Assembly: GCA_032718475.1 (NCBI GenBank)
Contig: JAUCBJ010004231.1
Coordinates: forward strand, 1 to 24,678
DNA length: 24,678 nt
Direction: 5' to 3'
Origin: Nemertoderma westbladi
Taxonomy: Eukaryota; Xenacoelomorpha; Nemertodermatida; Nemertodermatidae
Positions 1 through 8,137 of the stretch are shown here, piece by piece. The notes beneath the pieces are model-generated. The model was not told the origin of the DNA. It searched no databases and worked only from the letters and a program-made list of their open reading frames with translations. Both the position numbers and the translations under genes were made by a program. The first letter of the stretch is position 1, and each line of letters opens with the position of its first letter.

Positions 1-768
1 ATCCACTGTTGAATTAATTTGAAGCGATATAATAAGTACAAAATTGTGCGAGTTTTTAATTGTGTGGTCCAATTGTTATTTGATTTCTATTTATTATTTA
101 AAGTGCATTTAATATCACACTGGTTTTTAGAATATTATACTATACAACCTTATGTTTTATTAATTTACCCAATCGAAGCCTCATAAGGGCCGGTTATTTG
201 TACGCATATCCCCTAATGCGCTCAGTAAGGTTCATACAACATATTAATATGAAAATAAAGTATCTGCAAAGAAAAGAACCCAATACTATATAATTTGACC
301 TTATTAAAAAATTTGCACTTTTGCACACTTATTTGTACAAATGCACTTTAGCAGATCGTAATGGTGGCTCTTATTTAACAAACTTATGTTTATCCTCTAC
401 CGATCTACGATGGTGTATGATCAAGTGTCAGTCGCTAAAAGTGTCAAAAATCCAATTTAATAAATCTGGATTTGCGATTTTGGACCATATTCATGGACAT
501 TTTTAAGTCACTTTATAGACATAAAAAGTTAAACAAATGTTACGATTATAGTTAGAAATCATTCCAAACTACATTTTAATCCAAAAAATAACATTCTACG
601 ATGAATAGAACTGGAAATATCAGTGTTTGAAATATCGAAAAAATGTTCACTATTTAAGTGCATTTTGCACTAAGTGCACATGCGTCTTTTCCCAAGTTGT
701 ACCCTATTTCACACACTACAATCTATCCTCTATCCAATGAAAAAAGTTTCAGATTAAACGGCCCTGTA
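1..768. other. AT-rich intergenic sequence, no gene seen
   Basis: The sequence is AT-rich with frequent stops in all frames. The only ORF of note (321-506, + strand, 61 codons) has low-complexity codon content, no recognisable motif and no supporting context, so it is not called. I see no repeat or RNA gene in this part. The last 40 or so bases start the inverted repeat described at 769-968. Confidence 0.6.
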
Positions 769-968
769 GAACCGAAGTTATTTATGTTTAAAAATAGTCA
801 CTCGAAAATTTCAAATTCTCTTGGTCACCTAGTCTAGTGGTTATCAATCACGTTAATGAAACCTAAGTTCGCGGGTTCGAAATCCAATATTGACCTGACC
901 ATTCTTAATTTTTGAGCAAAAAAAATTATTTTTATTTTTTCACTAAAATCGCTCTAACTTCGGTTCTG
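769..968. repeat. Inverted repeat enclosing a tRNA-like sequence
   Basis: AGAACCGAAGTTA at 769-781 is the exact reverse complement of TAACTTCGGTTCT at 956-968. Weaker complementarity continues outside and inside these 13-bp arms: an AAA/TTT-rich segment with a TAGTCACT-like word on the left faces a GTGAAAAAAT-like word on the right. The tRNA-like sequence at 823-900 lies between the arms. The layout fits a foldback element, or two oppositely oriented copies of a short repeat with a SINE or tRNA fragment between them. No target-site duplication was identified. Confidence 0.5.
823..900 (+). pseudogene. tRNA-like sequence (pseudo-tRNA or SINE promoter)
   Basis: A 78-base stretch has the two internal RNA polymerase III promoter boxes at tRNA spacing: an A-box-like TAGTCTAGTGG at 830-840 and a B-box-like GGTTCGAAATCC at 874-885. 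The outer ends, GGTCACC (823-829) and CTGACC (895-900), can pair over about five bases. The D and T stems are poorly paired and no clean anticodon stem-loop can be drawn, so it is unlikely to be a working tRNA. It is better read as a decayed tRNA gene or the head of a tRNA-derived SINE. No A-rich tail or SINE body was recognised downstream. Confidence 0.5.
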
Positions 969-1389
969 GTAGTCCAAATTCAATAAAATTGGTATATTCT
1001 TTGCCGTAATTTTTTTCTTAATCTTTTGAGAAGGGGTTATTTTTGGCCCCAAAAAAATTAAAAAAAAGGGCCAAAATAACGCGATATTTTTCGACCCTTA
1101 AAATTCGTAATTTTAATTATATATGTTTAGATAAAAGATAGCGGTGTTAATTTGATACTTTTTACAGGTACTTTTGGCGCAATACGCTAAATTATAATGG
1201 AATAGCGATTTGTTAAAAAAAAAAATTTTTCGTCCCTTTTTATAAATATTATATTTCACACGATCGCCTGCCGCTCCAGTTTTATAATACCTCCGGCGCT
1301 GTGATTAACGCTGTTAGATAGATAATTTAACGCACTATAAGTCTGTGTAAACAAATCTCCCGTAAGTTAAGTAGTTTTCGAGCTAGACG
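969..1389. other. AT-rich intergenic sequence
   Basis: Poly-A and poly-T runs dominate, for example around 1020-1075 and 1215-1235. No ORF, RNA gene or clear repeat was seen here. Confidence 0.6.
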
Positions 1390-1930
1390 ATTTCCCACGA
1401 AGCAAGTTTGAAGCGCGAAATTATAATTTTGGCCCTCATTTTTTTAATATCATCCTTGGAGCAAAGCCGATAGCATATTTGAATTCCCCGTATGGATATT
1501 GACTGTATAGAATGTACCTTAACCAACTAAAGTTAAAAATAAAAAATTATTCGATAAAAACTACTTTACAAATTCTGGCCCTTTTTGGCCCCTATTGCCG
1601 AGATATTTTTTTTACCCCCATTCGATAGGAACATAGCCCCAATGGTCTTCTACGAGTTTCATAAAAGAATTAGTTGATTCCTACCCGCGTTGTCGAATTA
1701 AATATTTCGGAAATAAGTTTACCAAAAAAGACGGAAAAACGTACAAATTTACAGCCCCTTTTTCCACCCGAAATTTTAATAAATATCTTACCCCCATTCG
1801 ATACGAAGGTAGTACCACTCTTCCCCTTTCCAACCGCGTTACTTTCGTCCCCGTACGATTAATATTAGCCGAGTTATAGCGGATCCTGCAAAGTCATTTT
1901 GTCCGTTTTTTCAACTTTGACGGACAATTT
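1390..1930. repeat. Degenerate tandem repeat, period about 177 bp
   Basis: ACCCCCATTCGATA occurs near 1614 and again near 1790, about 177 bases apart. Similar words keep the same spacing: ACAAATT followed by a GGCCCC- or GCCCC-rich stretch (about 1568 and 1742), and TACCCGCGTT near 1682 against CAACCGCGTT near 1831. An earlier, weaker unit seems to start near 1400. Two to three decayed units are likely. The 62-codon ORF inside (1674-1862) has no known motif and is not called as a gene. Confidence 0.4.
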
Positions 1931-2403
1931 CGGAAAAAAGGCGTGGTAATCTTTTTTGAAAAAAAAAACGAATTCACTAATTAATCCCTTCTATCGTATC
2001 CCGGCGTCGGCTAAGCAATAACCTAGGGTTTTTTCGAGCCACTGTAGAGCGCCTTTCAAAAAAATTTTAAAAAAGTCGAAAAAATGACGGATTTTTGTCC
2101 GCCGTGTCCGTCGAAGGGTTAGATTTAATAATGTTAGAGTTGCTAATATCTTAGAATTCCGAGCCGCTCCCCTGGTGAGAAAATAAAAAAATTGGTCAGT
2201 TCCTTCATCGAAAAGTCCCCCAGAATCCAAAGTTAACCTATATAGTTAGCGATGGCCTGCGGCTTTAGGAGCGGCCGCGGTATTCACCTCCCTCATAGCG
2301 GCCGCGGCGGTGTTGCGTCAAATGGAGAAATATTTATCCCACCAAGCGTTTAAAAAAGTGTCTCCGGCGATATAGAGCCAGTCGTACTGCAGTTATTCTA
2401 ATC
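1931..2403. other. Intergenic sequence with a small GC-rich island
   Basis: No gene is supported. A GC-rich patch at about 2254-2320 stands out from the AT-rich surroundings and holds two copies of GCGGCCGCGG (2271-2280 and 2298-2307) 27 bases apart. The 79-codon minus-strand ORF at 1991-2230 has no recognisable motif and is treated as chance. Confidence 0.5.
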
Positions 2404-2407
2404 TTCA

Positions 2408-2960
2408 CCAGGGATGGCATAACGAAACGAAACGAAATAATAATAAATAATGTTTCGTTTCGTTAAATTTAAAAGTAATTAATCATTCTGATAAAAATTA
2501 AAGAAATATATAAAATAACAATTTATAAAATAATTGAAAATAAATAACTTATGATGATGATATTCTCCATAATAGATAATTGTGGTACCGGTAATGTAAA
2601 CCGAGTAAATTATTACATTCGCAGCAACCTTTATTGCCTACAAGATACGTTTCCATTGCAATGCAACAGACTAGGGCGGATTACAGTAGAACTGTAATCA
2701 GCACTAAGGCAATAACACTGATAGTAAATAGCTAGGAATATACAATACAATGGAGCAACTGGTATACTTTATGCATTTCACATGTCGGGCCGTTAAGTGT
2801 ATAAATCAAAATTTTAGAAAAAAAAAACGAAAAGAAACGAATTTAAAATCTATGAAACGAAACGAAAATTTCATAGATTGATAAAAAACGAAACTAAATT
2901 GACTTGATGATAACTTGATATAATGGATTGATTTGATATTGTTAAATATGAAAATGAAAT
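2408..2960. mobile_element. AACGA-rich sequence with a possible hAT-like left end
   Basis: CAGGGATGGCATAACGAAAC at 2408 resembles the CA(G/T)GG..G start of hAT-superfamily termini. It is followed by AACGA iterations and their reverse complement (about 2418-2465). More GAAACGAAACGAAA sequence occurs at 2825-2895, with an inverted ATCTATGAAA...TTTCATAGAT pair. A matching right terminus and an 8-bp target duplication were not found, so this is at best a fragment or a non-autonomous remnant. Confidence 0.3.
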
Positions 2961-3484
2961 GAAATAAAGTGCAAATGAAAAATAGAACAAAGTACCGTAA
3001 TATTAACTGTAGTTTTTTTTATACTCTCTCTAACTAAAGAGATAGATACCGGTAACTAAATTTCTAATATTTCTAAATTGCCTGTCGAATATATGAGCCA
3101 CAGTCATTCACTTAACATCAAGGCTTGCGCACTGGGACAACAATAATTATTATGACTAGTTATAATTAGTATATCGGCACAAGTGTACTATTATATATAT
3201 ATTAAGTGTTAGTGAGGCTGAGCCACCTTGGGCTGAGCCCAACCAAATACAAATATTATGCAAAAAGTAGTCGTCAGCTCAGCATGTAGATAATCATAAT
3301 ATGATAGCTGTGCTTTAGAGTTTATCATATTCATAATATGAATGAATATGATACAAACTATGATAAAATTGTCTTGTATTGCATTGTATTTGCTTAATTT
3401 TAAATTAGTTTGAATTTAAAAGAAAATTTATTTTAATGTTTTATGGAAAATTTACAGTAATTGTAAATTTTGTCAACAATTCGT
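2961..3484. other. AT-rich intergenic sequence
   Basis: No coding potential was seen. Small palindromic or near-repeat AT words occur at 3290-3365 (ATAATATGA/TCATATT types). Nothing else is supported. Confidence 0.6.
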
Positions 3485-3571
3485 CGAAATGGAAATCCAG
3501 TCAAAATTTTAAATCCGGCCGGAACCGAATTTTTTTCTCATAGTCCGGCCGGATATCCGGCACACCCCTAG
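3485..3571. mobile_element. Solitary hAT-like transposon terminus
   Basis: The segment has two TCCGGCCGGA words (about 3515 and 3544) and ends in ATATCCGGCACACCCCTAG. Read on the other strand, this gives the CTAGGGGTGTG type of end common to hAT elements. No partner terminus in inverted orientation was found upstream, so only one end is visible. The call rests on resemblance of the terminus alone. Confidence 0.35.
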
Positions 3572-3941
3572 TCTAATTTATATAAAGTATATTTCAAAAA
3601 CAAAAAATAAAGCCAATTGAGATAAAGATTATTAATCAAAGTTGTTATATAAGTTATACATAATTGTCAAATAAAGACACCACTGTCTCTATGAGAACCC
3701 CGAAGTGTCCTAGAAACACAGAACGAAAAACAGTCAGAATGGCAATGTTGGCGCCCACATACAGGGTTGCCCTGATCGGAGGTGTTTACAGGCCCCTTAC
3801 TTTTTTTCCCATAAGAAAGTGTCACAATTTATATTTGCCTATTTAATATATGAATTGGAGTTGAGTTGGAGAGCTGGTTGCTAGGAGCAACTGTAATTAA
3901 TAATGTAATATTATGGCTTTGTTTAGAAATCCAAAAAATTA
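3572..3941. other. Intergenic sequence, no gene seen
   Basis: A 60-codon ORF (3664-3846) starts from a non-ATG codon and has no recognisable domain. No repeat or RNA feature was identified. Confidence 0.55.
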
Positions 3942-4025
3942 GGAACTACGTCACCGGGGGTTGAACCAACGCTATACGTACGTTTCGGCCTATTCAGTAG
4001 CGCTAACCAGTTCGGCCACTCTTCC
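3942..4025 (-). pseudogene. tRNA-like sequence, Leu/Ser type outline
   Basis: On the minus strand a GAGTGGCCGAACTGGTTAGCGC stretch reads like the D-arm region of a tRNA with a long variable arm. The A box TGGCCGAACTGG is at 4018-4007 and the B-box-like GGTTCAACCCC at 3967-3957. The ends GGAA and TTCC can pair. Box spacing is close to that of a real tRNA, but the B box departs from GGTTCGANNCC and no convincing anticodon arm was drawn. It is probably a decayed tRNA or SINE head. Just beyond it on the plus strand, CGGGTTCAACACCCG near 4082-4096 is another T-arm-like hairpin. Confidence 0.5.
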
Positions 4026-4110
4026 ATAACCATTGCCTTCCTATTAAATCCACTTCCACTGGTGGACAGGCAGTAACAGTCCGGGTTCAACACCCGCTGA
4101 CAATCTTACT

Positions 4111-4499
4111 TATTTTTTTCTATATTATAATAACTAATAAATATAAGGAGACTTACCGTAAATATCTAAAATAGCGATCCACTCAGATTGTATATAAAGA
4201 CTCTAACGATGGCTTCATCAGCAGCACAAACATTGAAATCGAATGTACAACATAAACAGTAAGCTCGATATAATTAATATATATTAAGTAGCTACCGGCC
4301 AGAAATCAGAGATTGAGCTGAACCTAATTATTAAATAGGAGTTATGGTAATCAGAGATTAGGCGGGGTAATATATTAATAATATATACATAAATAATTAA
4401 AATATTCATAATTTGAAGGGCGAAACAACACAGTTAAAAAATTGTATTAACAAATAAACATAGTTAATGTCTCTTAAAATATATATATTGAATGGGAGA
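4111..4499. other. AT-rich intergenic sequence
   Basis: The stretch is dominated by TATA and AATA words, with no ORF, RNA gene or clear repeat. Confidence 0.6.
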
Positions 4500-4745
4500 A
4501 TCTTTTAGGCTCATTAAGCCAAGGAATGCCTGTTCACCACCATGGGTGATCCACCACAGTAAACCCTTCCACTCTGTTTCCCAAGTTGCCTTGGTTCCCA
4601 CTGAAGGATGAAATCCAGGGTTGGGCTAGGCTGCAGCATTTACAGCACCGTGCCCAAACAGTGCTGCCCTATCTAGGGATCGAACCAAGGGCTCCATAAT
4701 TGAAGGGCTGACCATAAAAAGGTCCTTATGTGACCAAAGTGTCAT
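4500..4745 (-). mobile_element. tRNA-derived SINE-like unit
   Basis: A 250-base, relatively GC-rich unit stands out from its AT-rich flanks. On the minus strand it has a perfect B box GGTTCGATCCC (4687-4677) downstream of an A-box-like stretch near 4735-4720. A non-tRNA body follows with GGCAGCACTG and GTGCTGTAAATGCTGCAGCC (about 4666-4630). This head-plus-body layout is that of a SINE. I do not recognise the body as a named SINE domain. The 3' end is placed near 4500 only because the composition changes there. No target duplication was found. Confidence 0.45.
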
Positions 4746-4902
4746 TCAGAGATAATCACACTTTTGCGTTTTTTTTTACCTACACATTATAGTTGATGTT
4801 GGCATTCTGTATTTTTGCATGCAAGTACTTGTACATAGATGTACTTCAAAATCTTTACTTTCAAAATTTTTTTTTTTCAAAAACTTCAAAATTGTTTCGC
4901 AT

Positions 4903-5060
4903 ATATCAGGCAGTACTGTACATAGGACTATTTTACTCCAGGATATCAGGCAGTATTGTACATAAGACCTTTTTTGTTTATGTCTATGCGATTTTTACTG
5001 TATGTATATATCTATGACTATTTTACTCCAGGATATCAGGCAGTATTGTTCATATGATCT
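4903..5060. repeat. Short direct repeats (GGATATCAGGCAGTATTGT)
   Basis: Three near-copies of a unit of about 36 bases occur at about 4903, 4939 and 5031. Each has ATATCAGGCAGTA(C/T)TGT(A/T)CATA, and two are preceded by GACTATTTTACTCCAGG. The overlapping 74-codon ORF (4793-5017) is explained by this AT-rich repeat and is not called. Confidence 0.6.
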
Positions 5061-5103
5061 CAGAACCTTATTGGTAAGTTAAGTTAGGTCTCATAGGGAG
5101 ACA

Positions 5104-5346
5104 GGGGGGGGGGGGGGGGACTGGACGCAAAACCTGCCTTGGCGAATTAATATCCCGCCTCAATGTTAAATTCTCAATTTAGGGAAAGGAGAAGGTTACA
5201 GTGGCACGTTATAGTAACCAAAACAATAAACTAAACACGATAGAACAGGTTACAGTTTTATTTTTTTAGAATAATTATCTGTTATTTGCGTCCAATTTCC
5301 CCTGGAGAGGGATGCATTTTTATTGCGTCCAGTTTCCCCACCCCCC
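5104..5346. mobile_element. Short TIR element with G-run tips, copy A
   Basis: The left end is a run of 16 G followed by ACTGGACGCAA. The right end is TTGCGTCCAGTTTCCCC then a C-rich run, so the ends are inverted repeats. The interior matches, in reverse orientation, the element at 13087-13359 along nearly its whole length, including GAATTAATATCCCGCCTCA and AATTCTCAATTTAGGGAAAG. A second terminus-like copy, TTGCGTCCAATTTCCCC, lies about 38 bases inside the right end. At about 240-270 bp with no coding capacity, it fits a non-autonomous DNA transposon. The superfamily is unknown. Confidence 0.6.
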
Positions 5347-5837
5347 ATCTGCTCATATGACCTCTGTATGAGTATAACTCTGAATCTAAGAAAATGTCAC
5401 ATACGACCTTTTTATGCTTAGCTCTTCAATTGGAAGCCCAGGAATAAATATAATAATAATATAATTAAAAATTATAAAAATGATTAAATATCATTATATA
5501 TATCAGCAGGAAATAGCATAAAATAATATATATTTAATTAACAAGTTAATATTTATTCATTTATATAAGGTGCAACATATATAAGAGGACATCAGTTTTA
5601 CAATGATACTATTATATACCGGTAGTGAGTTAATTCAAGTATACAAGAGTTAAAATACACAATTGTTATCAAATTAAAAGTACTAAATAACTAAATAATG
5701 TTACACTGCCTTCTTACAACCCAAATGAATATTATATATTCTATAGAACAAATATATTAAAATTATACAAATACAATTATGCAAAGTAGAATAGCCCGTT
5801 TCACTAAACGCCACGCAATACATAATTCAGCCCTATT
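5347..5837. other. AT-rich intergenic sequence
   Basis: No gene or repeat is supported. AATAAA-like and TATATA words are frequent, as expected from composition. Confidence 0.6.
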
Positions 5838-6137
5838 ATGGAAGAAGGCAAAATGTCTGTTGCAGCCAGAAATACATTATCTTGGAATATTCAACAACGG
5901 ACCATAGAGGCCGGAGGTGGTTATAACCAGCTGCTATGGAGGAGTAAGTTATCCATGGCAGCTCAGGGCAGCTCACCTGGGACACCACCAAGGCAACCGC
6001 CTTCCTCATACATCGTTGGAACTACGGAGCACAACGTAATACTGGGAAGCTGCAACAAACTGACCAATCACACGCCCAACACCAGAACTATCAACACCAT
6101 GGATACATCAATTAAATATATAAATAGTAGCGCATAG
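5838..6137 (+). CDS. Hypothetical 99-residue ORF, unrecognised
   Basis: An ATG-initiated ORF of 99 codons in a segment noticeably richer in G and C (about 5830-6110) than the surrounding AT-rich DNA. The product is rich in Ser, Thr, Asn, Gln and Pro, with a PGTPPRQPPSS stretch near residues 48-58. It has no signal peptide, membrane segment or domain that I recognise. No splice structure, promoter or poly-A signal gives independent support. It may be chance, an exon fragment, or part of a decayed transposon. It ends about 45 bases before the first satellite array. Confidence 0.15.
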   Translation: MEEGKMSVAARNTLSWNIQQRTIEAGGGYNQLLWRSKLSMAAQGSSPGTPPRQPPSSYIVGTTEHNVILGSCNKLTNHTPNTRTINTMDTSIKYINSSA

Positions 6138-6182
6138 TACTATAATATTAATAAATGGGGGGTTATAGAGAGATCGCCGGCT

Positions 6183-7940
6183 GGAGCTCTAAGGTATAAT
6201 AAGTAAATTAGTATGGGATTCTCTGTAGGTATATAAAGGAGCTCTAAGGGAAAATAAGTTAATTAGTATGGGATTCTCTGTAGGTATATAAAGGAGCTCT
6301 AAGGGAAAATAAGTAAATTAGTATGGTATTCTCTGTAGGTATATAAAGGAGCTCTAAGGGATAATAAGTAAATTAGTATGGGATTCTCTGTCGGTATATA
6401 AAGGAGCTCTAAGGTATAATAAGTAAATTAGTATGGGATTCTCTGTCGGTATATAAAGGAGCTCTAAGGGATAATAAGTAAATTAGTATGGGATTCTCTG
6501 TAGGTATATAAAGGAGCTCTAAGGTATAAGTAAATTAGTATGGGATTCTCTGTAGGTATATAAAGGAGCTCTAAGGGATAATAAGTAAATTAGTATGGGA
6601 TTCTCTGTAGGTATATAAAGGAGCTCTAAGGGAAAATAAGTAAATTAGTATGGGATTCTCTGTCGGTATATAAAGGAGCTCTAAGGTATAATAAGTAAAT
6701 TAGTATGGGATTCTCTGTCGGTATATAAAGGAGCTCTAAGGGATAATAAGTAAATTAGTATGGGATTCTCTGTAGGTATATAAAGGAGCTCTAAGGTATA
6801 ATAAGTAAATTAGTATGGGATTCTCTGTAGGTATATAAAGGAGCTCAAAGGTATAAGTAAATTAGTATGGGATTCTCTGTAGGTATATAAAGGAGCTCTA
6901 AGGGATAATAAGTAAATTAGTATGGGATTCTCTGTCGGTATATAAAGGAGCTCTAAGGTATAATAAGTAAATTAGTATGGGATTCTCTGTCGGTATATAA
7001 AGGAGCTCTAAGGGATAATAAGTAAATTAGTATGGGATTCTCTGTAGGTATATAAAGGAGCTCTAAGGTATAATAAGTAAATTAGTATGGGATTCTCTGT
7101 AGGTATATAAAGGAGCTCTAAGGGATAATAAGTAAATTAGTATGGGATTCTCTGTAGGTATATAAAGGAGCTCTAAGGGATAATAAGTAAATTAGTATGG
7201 GATTCTCTGTAGGTATATAAAGGAGCTCTAAGGGAAAATAAGTAAATTAGTATGGGATTCTCTGTAGGTATATAAAGGAGCTCTAAGGGATAATAAGTAA
7301 ATTAGTATGGGATTCTCTGTAGGTATATAAAGGAGCTCTAAGGGAAAATAAGTAAATTAGTATGGGATTCTCTGTAGGTATATAAAGGAGCTCTAAGGGA
7401 TAATAAGTAAATTAGTATGGGATTCTCTGTCGGTATATAATGGAGCTCTAAGGGAAAATAAGTAAATTAGTATGGGATTCTCTGTAGGTAATAGGTATAT
7501 AAAGGAGCTCTAAGGGATAATAAGTAAATTAGTATGGGATTCTCTGTCGGTATATAAAGGAGCTCTAAGGTATAATAAGTAAATTAGTATGGGATTCTCT
7601 GTCGGTATATAAAGGAGCTCTAAGGGATAATAAGTAAATTAGTATGGGATTCTCTGTAGGTATATAAAGGAGCTCTAAGGTATAAGTAAATTAGTATGGG
7701 ATTCTCTGTAGGTATATAAAGGAGCTCTAAGGGATAATAAGTAAATTAGTATGGGATTCTCTGTAGGTATATAAAGGAGCTCTAAGGGATAATAAGTAAA
7801 TTAGTATGGGATTCTCTGTCGGTATATAAAGGAGCTCTAAGGTATAATAAGTAAATTAGTATGGGATTCTCTGTAGGTATATAAAGGAGCTCTAAGCGAA
7901 AATAAGTAAATTAGTATGGGAATCTCTGTCGGTAAATAAA
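6183..7940. repeat. Satellite 1: about 32 tandem 55-bp units
   Basis: The array has a 55-bp unit containing GTATATAAAGGAGCTCTAAG, a variable GGATAATAAG/GGTATAATAAG/GGAAAATAAG segment, TAAATTAGTATGGGATTC and TCTGT(A/C)GG. Three units are shortened (GGTATAAG) and one near 7488 carries a small GTAATAG insertion. The last unit (to 7940) is the most diverged. Unit variants recur in a five-unit order, which indicates higher-order amplification. Almost every unit carries TATATAAAG, a strong match to a TATA box, and the palindrome GAGCTC. No ORF spans the array. Confidence 0.95.
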
Positions 7941-8137
7941 GCTGTTGGTTGTGTTGCCATAGTGATACTGATTGCAGGAGTGTTGTGTTATTAAATATAC
8001 TAATTTATAGTCGTATCCTTCCGATATAAGGCGATATAGATGGATTGGGTCTGTCTACAGGCATCGTAATCAATTATAGTACCTAATGAACTATACTGAA
8101 ATAAAGATATAAATTCCACATCTAATGATTGTCTGCT
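7941..8137. other. Spacer between satellites 1 and 2
   Basis: About 200 bases of unique AT-rich DNA with no gene. The minus-strand ORF starting at 8188 runs from satellite 2 into this spacer and is not supported as a gene. Confidence 0.6.

Noticed and set aside
823-900. A functional tRNA gene
   Set aside because: The stems are too poorly paired and no anticodon arm can be assigned.
2408-3571. One hAT element spanning 2408-3571
   Set aside because: The two putative ends (CAGGGATGGCATAACG and CTAGGGGTGTGCCGGA when oriented) are not inverted copies of each other and the flanking 8-mers differ.
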